A stretch of 9,276 nt of DNA from an uncultured Candidatus Altimarinota bacterium (GTDB taxonomy: Bacteria > Patescibacteriota > Gracilibacteria > BD1-5 > UBA6164). This document shows, in pieces, positions 1 through 5,858 of the stretch; within the stretch, counting starts at the first letter, position 1, and the number at the start of each line of letters is the position of its first letter. A model generated the notes under the pieces. That model was not told where the DNA came from and did not search any database. It was given only the letters and a program-made list of their open reading frames with translations. Location: the NCBI GenBank assembly GCA_937931775.1, contig CALHAQ010000025.1, positions 1 to 9,276 of the forward strand, read 5' to 3'. A program made the translations under genes and the position numbers.

Positions 1-2
1 GA

Positions 3-31
3 AAAGCACTGAAATATGTTTTCAGTGCTTT
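3..31 (-). terminator. Hairpin terminator after the MAPEG gene, possibly bidirectional
   Basis: A perfect 12-bp inverted repeat (AAAGCACTGAAA at 3-14, its complement at 20-31) encloses a 5-nt loop. On the minus strand it lies about 50 nt past the TAA of the MAPEG gene and its 3' arm ends in CTTTTC, a short U-rich tail. The repeat is symmetrical enough to work for a plus-strand gene outside the window as well. The U-tract is weak, so the direction is inferred from the neighbouring gene. Confidence 0.6.
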
Positions 32-82
32 AAGAATACGGGAGTGTATTAAGAGAGAAGTAAGTAAGAGCTTGGTAAGAAC

Positions 83-466
83 TTACATTACAATTCCATA
101 CAGACCTAAAATAGTTGTCACAGCTATACAAGCAAGTCCAACCATAAATGGAGTTTGTCTATTTTTTGGATCTTTGAGGTAGCCAAGAGCATACCATACA
201 CGTGAAATAAACCATACCACTCCAACGTAACTTGCAATGGTTGTAGGTCCAAAGATTGTAGCTATCCAAAGGAGTGGGAGATATACAACTGATGCCTCAA
301 TACAATTCATATGAGCTCTATTAGCAATCATTACTTCTTTGTTTTTAAGAGCCTCATATGGTGGTTCCTTATGCTTCATGCGTGTCATTCCTACATTGTA
401 TGCAAGCCAGAAAGTAAAGAGAGAAGAAAAAATAGTTACGAGAGCCGAAATAGCATATGCTTCCAT
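83..466 (-). CDS. MAPEG-family integral membrane protein
   Basis: This 127-residue protein matches the MAPEG family (membrane-associated proteins in eicosanoid and glutathione metabolism) in length and layout. About four hydrophobic segments are visible, near residues 4-25, 58-73, 78-95 and 106-126. Two family hallmarks can be read: R50-x-H52-x-N54-x-x-E57 after the first membrane segment, and SRVWYALGY followed by a conserved-type Arg near residues 88-103. Characterised relatives are trimeric glutathione transferases or peroxidases of membranes, but many bacterial members have no known substrate, so no reaction is assigned. The ATG at 464-466 has no SD. The gene follows htpG on the same strand after a terminator; a weak TATACT (498-503) might be its own -10 box. 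All seven glycines use GGN, none TGA. Family call fairly sure, function unknown. Confidence 0.85.
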   Translation of the reverse strand: MEAYAISALVTIFSSLFTFWLAYNVGMTRMKHKEPPYEALKNKEVMIANRAHMNCIEASVVYLPLLWIATIFGPTTIASYVGVVWFISRVWYALGYLKDPKNRQTPFMVGLACIAVTTILGLYGIVM

Positions 467-505
467 AAATCAGTTATTAATAATAAAGTACTTATCTAGT
501 ATAAT

Positions 506-533
506 AAAAAGACCTCCTTTCGGAAGTCTTTTT
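506..533 (-). terminator. Rho-independent terminator of htpG
   Basis: A 12-bp stem (506-517 with 522-533) carries a 4-nt loop about 18 nt past the htpG TAA. Read on the minus strand, one position is a U-G wobble pair and the loop is GAAA, a stable GNRA tetraloop. Read on the plus strand, the same position is a C-A mismatch and the loop is UUUC. This asymmetry shows the minus strand is the functional one. The 3' arm runs into TTTTT and TTATTA. Confidence 0.88.
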
Positions 534-550
534 ATTTTAAATATATACTT

Positions 551-2458
551 TTATTTCAAATACTCTCCAGCAAACTTATTCGTCATCCCAACGAAGTCTG
601 CAATATTTTCTAGTTCTCCTCCTTCGAGAAGGATAGCCTGCATATATGCATAGTGTGTGAGATCTGCGAGTTTCTTAGATTTTATATCTTCTTTGAATTC
701 TTTCTTCATCGCTTTCACGAGTTTGTTATTTGGATTGAGTTCGAGAATTCTTTTTGTTTCTGGAACGCTCTGTCCCATAGCTTTCATCATCTTTTCCATT
801 TGTGGGTTCATCGCTCCATCTGGAGTTTTGAGAGCTCATAGAGCATCTCATAGGTTGGTATTGAGCTCTACCTTTTCTATCTTGTCTGTTCCGATAGTAT
901 TCTTTACCAGTTCAAGCATGTCTTTGAACTGTTTTCCTGTCGTCTCTGCTTTTTTCTTTTCTTCTTCTGTTTCTTCTTTGAGTTTTACATCATTAGCTGT
1001 AACAGATTTGAGTTTTATCGTTTTATATTCATCGAATACTCCAAGCATCCACTCATCAATTGCGTCCGTGAGGAGGAGTACATCTGTTTTTGTTTCCAGG
1101 AATTGAGCGAGATATGGACTTGCGAGTACTTCGCTTCGAGATTTTCCAGAGATATAGTAGATTGTTTTATCGTCTCACGCTTGAGATTCTAGGTATTCAT
1201 CAAGAGAAACTCTTTTATCTCCAAGAAGTGTATCAAACTCGAGGATTCCAGCGATATCATCCTTCATCTCTTGTTCATAGTATACTCCCTCTTTGAGTAT
1301 AGATCCATAGTTCTGGAAGAATTTTCCATATGCCTCCGCGTCTTTTACTCTGAGTTTCTTAAGCTCTGAAACTATTTTTTTTACAAGAGACTTTTTGATG
1401 GTATCAAGCGTCTTATTTGACTGGAGCATTTCGCGAGAAATATTGAGTGGCAAATCTGTCGTCTCTACAACTCCTGAAACAAATCTCAGCCATACTGGTA
1501 GAAGTTCTTTTGCATGTTCCAAAATAAGTACATTTTGTACATAGAGCTTTGGTCCATATTCTTTATTTGGGTCTCTCATATCTGAGAATGCGTTTGTTTC
1601 TTGTGGGATATAGAGAAGTGTTGAGTAGCTCACATTTCACTCAATGCTACTATGTATATGTCCAAGTGGAGCATTGAAATCCATAGATACTGATTGATAA
1701 AAATCTTTATATTCTTCCTGCTTAATAGAGGTCTTAGATTTCTTCCAGATTGGTTTTGTTTCATTTACCTGCTCAAAAGTAACTTCTTTTGGTTCTTTTA
1801 TTTTTTCCTCATCACTTCTTGTATCATTTTCAAGCATCATAATAGGAACTCCTACATAGTTTGAATATTTTTTAATGAGTTCTCTCACCTTCCAGTCTTC
1901 AAACAGTTCATGATTTCCTTCGCTGAGGTGAAGAATTACCTGTGTCCCTCTTGAATCTTTTTTTGTTTCTTCGAGCTGATATCCTGACTTCCCATCACTG
2001 GTCCATTTATGGGCCTTAGTATCGAGCGCACTTCGAGAAATAACGTCCACACTTTCAGCTACCATAAACGCAGAGTAAAACCCTACTCCAAATTGTCCGA
2101 TGAGATTGTGGTCTCCTCCCTCTTTGGCTTTTTCGAGTTTCTCCACAAATTCTTTTGTACCTGATTTCGCAATCGTCCCAAGATGTTCGTGCATTTCTTC
2201 CTGCGTCATACCGATACCATTATCACTAATGGAAAGAGTCTTAGCCTCTTTATCTATTTCTACCTTTATTTCAAAATTTGTATCGTCCCCCAGAAAGCTT
2301 GTATCCGTAAGAGCTTTCAGACGAGCTTTATCTATTGCGTCACTCGCATTAGAAATAAGTTCACGAAGGAATATTTCTTTGTTCGAATAAATAGAGTGCG
2401 TCAGAAGTTCCAGGATACGTCCTGTTTCTGCTGCAAAGTTATGTTGTTTTTTAGTCAT
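551..2458 (-). CDS. htpG: Molecular chaperone HtpG (bacterial Hsp90), full length with four UGA-Gly codons
   Basis: HtpG is the cytosolic Hsp90 chaperone, an ATP-driven homodimer that remodels client proteins. The 635-residue product has the usual family length. The N-terminal GHKL ATPase domain shows RELISNASDA (32-41, with the catalytic Glu and Mg-binding Asn), DNGIGM (79-84), GTIAKSGT (94-101) and GQFGVGFYSAFMVA (121-134). The middle domain includes NVSYSTLLYIPQ and an LPLNISREMLQ stretch; the C-terminal dimerisation domain ends near residue 635 with TAA at 551-553. Four in-frame TGA codons (1637-1639, 1175-1177, 848-850, 836-838) are read as glycine; under the standard code the gene would look broken into four pieces. 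Only 4 of its 38 glycines use TGA and none lies in the ATP-binding motifs. The start has no SD. A promoter and CIRCE-like operator lie just upstream, implying heat-shock control. Confidence 0.97.
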
Positions 2459-2486
2459 ATAAATATGTTATATTGTATTGTATTTT

Positions 2487-2513
2487 TAAGCACCTAATAA
2501 TTTAAGGTGCTAA
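2487..2513 (-). promoter_or_regulatory. CIRCE-like HrcA operator in front of htpG
   Basis: On the minus strand the sequence reads TTAGCACCT, nine bases, AGGTGCTTA. The classic CIRCE operator is TTAGCACTC, nine bases, GAGTGCTAA. The spacer length is identical and 13 of 18 arm positions match, including the TTAGCAC and GTGCT cores; the differing inner bases (CT versus TC) are compensated so the arms still pair. The element begins just after the -10 box and overlaps the expected transcription start, about 30 bp before the htpG ATG, where a repressor would block initiation. HrcA control is inferred; no hrcA gene is in the window. Confidence 0.72.
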
Positions 2514-2514
2514 A

Positions 2515-2542
2515 ATTGTATTGTTTTTCTATTTTGAGTCAA
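2515..2542 (-). promoter_or_regulatory. htpG promoter (sigma-70-like)
   Basis: Read on the minus strand, a -35 box TTGACT (2537-2542) is followed after 16 nt by a -10 box TACAAT (2515-2520). The predicted start, near 2508, falls within the CIRCE-like repeat. Both hexamers differ from consensus by one base each. Confidence 0.72.
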
Positions 2543-2570
2543 GAGGTATTTTTATGTTTTATATAAAGTA

Positions 2571-2597
2571 TTGACTATGTTAAATATTATTTATAAT
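2571..2597 (+). promoter_or_regulatory. Promoter of the 139-aa unknown gene
   Basis: TTGACT at 2571-2576 and a perfect TATAAT at 2592-2597 are separated by 15 nt, which is short of the 17-nt optimum but within the usable range. The predicted start is close to 2604, inside the palindrome at 2599-2620 and about 30 nt before the ATG at 2634. This promoter fires away from the htpG promoter; their -35 boxes are about 28 bp apart. Confidence 0.65.
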
Positions 2598-2598
2598 A

Positions 2599-2620
2599 AA
2601 TTTGTCAATTCTGACAAATT
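2599..2620 (+). promoter_or_regulatory. Operator-like palindrome over the predicted transcription start
   Basis: The arms AATTTGTCA (2599-2607) and TGACAAATT (2612-2620) form a perfect 9-bp inverted repeat around a 4-nt centre. It begins two bases after the TATAAT box and ends next to the SD, a typical place for a dimeric repressor site; as RNA it could also form a small 5' UTR hairpin. There is no U-tract, so it is not a terminator. The cognate regulator is unknown. Confidence 0.6.
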
Positions 2621-2628
2621 AGAAGGGA
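2621..2628 (+). promoter_or_regulatory. Shine-Dalgarno of the 139-aa gene
   Basis: AGAAGGGA lies 5 nt before the ATG at 2634. It is the only convincing SD ahead of a gene inside the window apart from the one before the prepilin gene, and it decides the start of this gene. Confidence 0.7.
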
Positions 2629-2633
2629 ATGTT

Positions 2634-3053
2634 ATGACTGAATTAAAAAGTCTTGTGGAGCCAGGTGTAGTGCAAGGTGTTATTAACCAAGGCCAGGTCC
2701 TTGGTCTTGCAATGGGGTTTCAGCACCCTAATGGGTCATTTGAAGTCACGAAAGCGTTTATTACAAGTGATACAAACTGGGGTAAAATCCTGGATGTTCT
2801 CACTCGATTCACAATGATGGGACTCTACGAAATTGGATCTAAAGAGATTCGGCTATTACCTCAAACTCTTCATTCTACACTAATGGAATGGTTTGGACAC
2901 ACTGGACATGGAGGTATGAAAGAATTCCTTGCCTTGCTTCAAGAAAAGCAAAAAGGGGGGTCAGTAGGTATATTTGCTGTTATCGTCACACCATGCCATA
3001 TCACTGATAATAATGGATTCTCTGCTTTAGCATTACCTCAACTTGAAGCATAG
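2634..3053 (+). CDS. Unrecognised 139-aa protein, self-contained gene with SD and no UGA-Gly
   Basis: I do not recognise this family. The product is a soluble-looking protein with no signal peptide or membrane span. It begins with a compact alternating region (VLGLAMGFQHPNGSFEVTKAF), then a His/Gly-rich stretch WFGHTGHGG near residues 86-94 before a predicted helix (MKEFLALLQEKQ), a hydrophobic strand IFAVIVTP, and the C-terminus LEA. The ATG at 2634 is chosen over the in-frame ATGs at 2571 and 2577 because AGAAGGGA (2621-2628) gives a good SD, and because 2571 lies inside the predicted -35 box. It is monocistronic, with its own promoter, palindrome and terminator. None of its 17 glycines uses TGA, unlike the operon downstream, and it is visibly richer in G and C. 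This suggests recent acquisition or high expression; neither is proven. Confidence 0.8.
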   Translation: MTELKSLVEPGVVQGVINQGQVLGLAMGFQHPNGSFEVTKAFITSDTNWGKILDVLTRFTMMGLYEIGSKEIRLLPQTLHSTLMEWFGHTGHGGMKEFLALLQEKQKGGSVGIFAVIVTPCHITDNNGFSALALPQLEA

Positions 3054-3109
3054 ATCCAAACTCTTCGGCTAGCAATAAAAGTTAGCTCGTAGAGATAGCA
3101 TATTACCTG

Positions 3110-3143
3110 AGGCCCCGCACTTGCGAGGGCCTTTTGGTTTTTT
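3110..3143 (+). terminator. GC-rich rho-independent terminator of the 139-aa gene
   Basis: The arms AGGCCC-CGC (3110-3118) and GCG-A-GGGCCT (3123-3132) pair with one bulged A and an ACTT loop, and are followed by TTTGGTTTTTT. The stem is far more GC-rich than the other terminators in the window. It separates this gene from the operon that starts at 3244. The 56 nt before it (3054-3109) contain a weak GCTAGC / GTTAGC hairpin but nothing tRNA-like. Confidence 0.87.
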
Positions 3144-3231
3144 ATAAATCAATTTTTATTCTTAATAAAATATTTTATACAATAATCAACCTCATTTCCC
3201 CTGTCTCTCTCCCAAAAGATACATTTTTCGG

Positions 3232-3237
3232 TACAAT
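3232..3237 (+). promoter_or_regulatory. Candidate -10 box for a leaderless operon transcript
   Basis: TACAAT (3232-3237) lies only 6 bp before the prgI-like ATG at 3244, so a transcript starting 6-8 nt later would have almost no leader, which fits the missing SD. No good -35 box is visible at 3209-3214. A second TACAATAAT at 3178-3186 could serve an upstream start with a leader of about 50 nt. Choosing between them needs transcript-end data. Confidence 0.4.
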
Positions 3238-3243
3238 AATGGC

Positions 3244-3660
3244 ATGCAATACAAAATACCAGTACAAATAGAAAACGAAGATCCTATATTTCTAGGTCTT
3301 TCTCTTCGTCAACTTACTATTATTATGGTAGGTTTTGCTATTGCCTATGGGATTTTTCAGACACTTGCTCCAAGCACTTGATGAGAAATTGCTCTTATAC
3401 CAAGTGGATTTATTGCAGCTATCACGGTAGCTATTGCTATCTTTAAGTATAATGAAATGACTTTTGTTCCTTTTATACTTGCCTTAATAAGGCTGAATAT
3501 ATTTCCAAAAATACGTGCCTGGAGTAATACTGTTGATAGTTTTCAAGCAATTGATATAGGTTTTCTATCAAGTGAGTCTCTTAAGAAAACAGGAGATATA
3601 GATATGAGTGAAAAAGCTGATAGTATGGCTGAACTCCAAGAAAAATTAAAAAAAATATAA
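3244..3660 (+). CDS. PrgI-family protein (type IV secretion, VirB3-like)
   Basis: The 138-residue product resembles PrgI-family proteins, small inner-membrane parts of Gram-positive and CPR type IV secretion systems often compared with VirB3. The start MQYKIPVQIENEDPIFLGLSLRQ is the typical opening: a short cytosolic strand, an acidic patch, then a 'LTLRQ'-like motif before the first membrane helix (about 24-42). A second helix follows (49-68), then FVPFILALIRLNIFPKIRAW and a charged tail. Codons 46 and 47 are consecutive TGA codons (3379-3384), read as Gly-Gly in the loop between helices. The next gene begins 1 nt after its TAA, so the two are co-translated or tightly coupled. The upstream ATG at 3239 is out of frame. 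The family call rests on pattern and context. Confidence 0.82.
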
Positions 3661-3661
3661 T

Positions 3662-4369
3662 ATGCCAGTTAAAAAGAAACAAACAAAACAACCCGATAGT
3701 AGTACCCAGAGACATCTTCCCTTTTCTCAAATTAGAGAAAATGTAGTCATAATGAAAGATTCTTCTGCTAGGATCATCATGCGATGCTCTACTATTAATT
3801 TCTTATTAAAAAGTACTGAAGAACAAGATGCTATAATTATGAGTTTTCAAAGATTTTTGAATGCTCTAGATTTTCCTGTGCAGATTATGGTACGATCTAC
3901 GAAGTTAGACATTGATGGCTACCTTGGAAAACTTAAAGACAAAGCTGTAAGCCAAAAAAATGAACTTCTACAAAATCAAACATATGAATACATAGAGTAT
4001 CTCAAGAAACTCGTTGAAGTGGCACAAATAATGAAAAAAGACTTTTATGTCGTAGTACCATTTGACCAAGAAGAAGACCAGAGTGTAAAAGCTACAGGTA
4101 TATTTAGCATATTTAAGAACTTTTGGAGATCTATTAATAATGGTGATGATATATCAAAAATCCGATCTCAAATTAGAAATTTTGCGGCAACAAAGAAAGG
4201 TCTCGCAGCAAGAACAAATACTGTAAAAAGTAGTCTAGAAAGTATCTGAATCAGAGCAACAGAGTTAGAAAAATCTGAACTTGTTACACTCTTGAGTGAA
4301 TACTATAATCCTACTCTTGGAAATCTTCGCTCTATGAAATCTGATGTTTCTGAGTATAATCTCGTGTAA
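3662..4369 (+). CDS. TraC/VirB4 N-terminal-domain-like protein, no ATPase domain
   Basis: The 235-residue protein resembles the N-terminal domain of TraC/VirB4-type T4SS proteins: a basic, disordered start (KKKQTKQ), then HLPFSQIRENVVIMKDSSARIIMRCSTINF and an FLNALDFPVQIMVRSTKLD segment (about 18-90), followed by a helical region up to the C-terminus. No Walker A (GxxxxGKT/S) or Walker B motif is present and the reading frame ends at TAA 4367-4369, so this is a stand-alone adaptor-like domain and not the motor. One TGA (4247-4249, codon 196) is read as Gly; stopping there would remove 40 residues. It sits 1 nt after the PrgI gene and 21 nt before the VirB2-like pilin gene, which supports a secretion role. 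The VirB4 ATPase itself must be encoded elsewhere, if present. Confidence 0.72.
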
Positions 4370-4390
4370 ATTATTTATATAAAAAATCTT

Positions 4391-4729
4391 ATGAAATATA
4401 TCTATCTTCTTATCGCTTTTATTTCCACAGTTCATACCACTTTTGCAGCTGACAATATCCTATGAATATCTAATAGTGATCTCCGAAATGGTGATGTACA
4501 TCTCGATGATATACCAAATGCCATACGTAGTGCTATTGATTTTTTCATGGGTATAGCTGGAACTGTTGCTGTAATATTTGTAATCATATGAGCATATAAA
4601 ATACTCTTTGGTTCGCTCCAACAAGATAAGACAAAAGGAAGAGATACCATTATTATGGCCCTAAGTTGATTTGCTCTTGCAGCTCTTGCGTGGCTGATTA
4701 TAAAAACAATAATAGCTAACTTAACATAA
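4391..4729 (+). CDS. VirB2-like pilin / TrbC-type small membrane protein
   Basis: The 112-residue product has the VirB2/TrbC pilin layout: an N-terminal signal sequence (1-20, ending TTFAA before D21), a short extracellular or periplasmic linker, and two hydrophobic helices (about 48-75 and 86-110) separated by a charged loop QQDKTKGRD. VirB2-type proteins are processed and assembled into the pilus or translocation channel of a T4SS. Three TGA codons (4463-4465, 4589-4591, 4667-4669) are read as glycine at residues 25, 67 and 93; the last two lie inside the helices, where small residues are usual (FVII-G-AYKIL and ALS-G-FALA). Without recoding, the frame would not be seen as a gene. No SD; the start is the first ATG after the previous stop. 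Confidence 0.82.
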
Positions 4730-4733
4730 AAAC

Positions 4734-5198
4734 ATGTCTCAAAACACACTCTATAACTGGAGCTATGAAGATACAAAATCTCGCAGTGCTATATGGTACA
4801 CTATAGCTATTGCTGTAGCTATAGGACTTATAATATGGGGTTTTCTGACCAGACAATACGGTATGAGTATAGTAATTATGCTAGCTGGAGGGTTCTTTTA
4901 TTTCTTGGAAAATAATTCTGAAGACCACGTAGCAGTAGATATCACTGATTTATGAATAAAAGTGCAAGGAAATTTCTATGATTATGCACGAATATCCGGA
5001 TACTCTCTCGTATATCAGGGAGATCAGGCTGTATATCTCAGACTTCTCATAAAAAAACGTGGAATAGGTATACTTAACTTGAGTATAGACAATTCTATCG
5101 CAAGTAATATTCGCTCTATCCTTCCAAACTATATAGAAGAAAATGAAAAACAAGAGGTTACTCTTTCTGAGAAAATTATACATCTTTTAAAACTGTAA
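4734..5198 (+). CDS. Two-TM membrane protein with C-terminal soluble domain
   Basis: I do not assign a function. The 154-residue product has a polar N-terminus (NWSYEDTKS), two membrane helices (about 19-37 and 43-58) and a C-terminal domain of roughly 95 residues with alternating strands (VQGNFYDYARISGYSLVYQ, YLRLLIKKRGIGILNLSI) ending in a helix. This layout of two helices followed by a PH-like beta domain is common among CPR membrane proteins found next to T4SS genes. One TGA (4953-4955, codon 74) sits exactly at the junction between the membrane part and the soluble domain and is read as Gly. The ATG lies 4 nt after the pilin stop, so the gene belongs to the same transcript. It may be a secretion accessory protein. 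Confidence 0.78.
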
Positions 5199-5204
5199 AA
5201 TTTT

Positions 5205-5624
5205 ATGAAAATCCTTTTTTCCATACTTATAAATGCAACTATTTTGTATGCAATAACCTATTTACTTGGTCCTAATGCTGACAAAGATATTCAAGCTTGA
5301 ATTATATTGGCTTGTGATTGTGATTATACTTCTATTCAGGCCATGAAAACTTATGTTATTTGAGGGATAATATTATGAGGTATTAATATTACTATCAGAC
5401 CTATACTCAAAATTCTTTCTCTTCCACTCTTCTTTCTTTTCTTTGGACTTGCAAGTTTTATCATCAATGGAACACTCCTATATCTCTTCACGTATATCAT
5501 AAATGACATTTTAATTATTTCTGGTGTAGGATATGAAATTAATGGTACGATAAACTTCGCAATTGCAGTTGCAATTTTCACGGTTTTGAATACTCTCTAT
5601 TCACTCTTATTTTTTAAAAAATAG
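5205..5624 (+). CDS. Phage holin family 4 / YvlD-like membrane protein
   Basis: The 139-residue product has four hydrophobic segments (about 2-22, 50-63, 71-99 and 116-137) and the family signature around residues 60-74, INITIRPILKILSLP, where the Asn and the R-P-I-L-K motif match the YvlD/phage-holin-4 superfamily. Despite the name, chromosomal members are not known to be lysis proteins and their role is mostly unclear; envelope-stress links are known for some. Three TGA codons (5298-5300, 5361-5363, 5376-5378) are read as glycine; two lie within the IGGIILGGI helix, each next to a GGN glycine. A 25-residue stretch between helices one and two holds CDCDYTS and may be an external loop. The ATG is 6 nt after the previous TAA. 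Stop is TAG. Confidence 0.78.
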
Positions 5625-5627
5625 TGT

Positions 5628-5846
5628 ATGATCGCATTCATGCAAATCGCAGAAATTCTTCTCTCTATAGCTCTTATTGCTATAGTACTTATCCAAAATA
5701 AAAACGTAACTCTCAATCTTTCAAGCATGTCTGGATGAATGGGAACTACAACAAAAAGATGAGGTGAAAAATTTCTTCATAATGCTACTATTATTATTGG
5801 TGGTATTTTCATACTCAATTCGCTACTACTTTTTGTGATGTCATAA
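5628..5846 (+). CDS. secG: Preprotein translocase subunit SecG
   Basis: SecG is the small two-helix subunit of the SecYEG channel. The product has helix one (ILLSIALIAIVLIQ), the conserved loop with Gly-rich motif (SSMSG-G-MGTTTKR-G-GEKFL) and helix two (ATIIIGGIFILNSLLLFVM). Two TGA codons (5736-5738 and 5760-5762) occupy classic SecG glycine positions and are the cleanest proof of UGA-Gly in this window. I choose the ATG at 5628, giving 72 residues, because it places the Gln that ends helix one at position 23, as in E. coli and B. subtilis SecG; the ATG at 5640 (68 residues) is the alternative. Neither has an SD. It is 3 nt after the previous TAG. Confidence 0.9.
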
Positions 5847-5858
5847 TCAATACACCTC

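Noticed and set aside
511..520. GGAGGT-type SD on the minus strand ahead of the MAPEG gene.
   Set aside because: It is the 3' arm of the htpG terminator and lies nearly 50 nt before the MAPEG ATG, too far to act as its SD.
657..1106. Open frame on the plus strand opposite the htpG 3' part, rich in Ser/Phe.
   Set aside because: It is a shadow of htpG: biased composition from antisense codons, no start signal and no family resemblance. The other plus-strand frames within 311-841 and 1090-2497 are rejected for the same reason.
551..2458. htpG appears as four separate open stretches on the minus strand, like a decayed pseudogene.
   Set aside because: All four stretches are in the same frame, interrupted only by TGA at glycine-compatible positions, and join into a full-length Hsp90 under code 25.
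2571..2633. Longer start for the 139-aa gene at ATG 2571 or 2577.
   Set aside because: These bases carry the predicted -35 and -10 boxes and the palindrome; the SD and composition change point to the ATG at 2634.
2880..2960. GHTGHGG stretch as a JAMM/MPN metalloprotease site.
   Set aside because: The HxHP with downstream Ser and Asp pattern is incomplete and no upstream catalytic Glu can be placed with confidence.
3054..3109. Possible tRNA or small RNA before the terminator, because of GTTAGCTC and a GCTAGC/GTTAGC stem.
   Set aside because: No acceptor stem, anticodon arm or T-arm can be built; it is best read as the 3' UTR of the 139-aa gene.
4432..4776. Minus-strand frame of 114 codons across the VirB2-like gene.
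   Set aside because: It overlaps a convincing pilin with signal peptide and two helices and runs into the next gene; no promoter or family resemblance on the minus strand.
5205..5624. Phage origin of the region, suggested by the holin-like protein.
   Set aside because: The YvlD-type family is common on chromosomes; no endolysin, integrase or structural phage genes are near.
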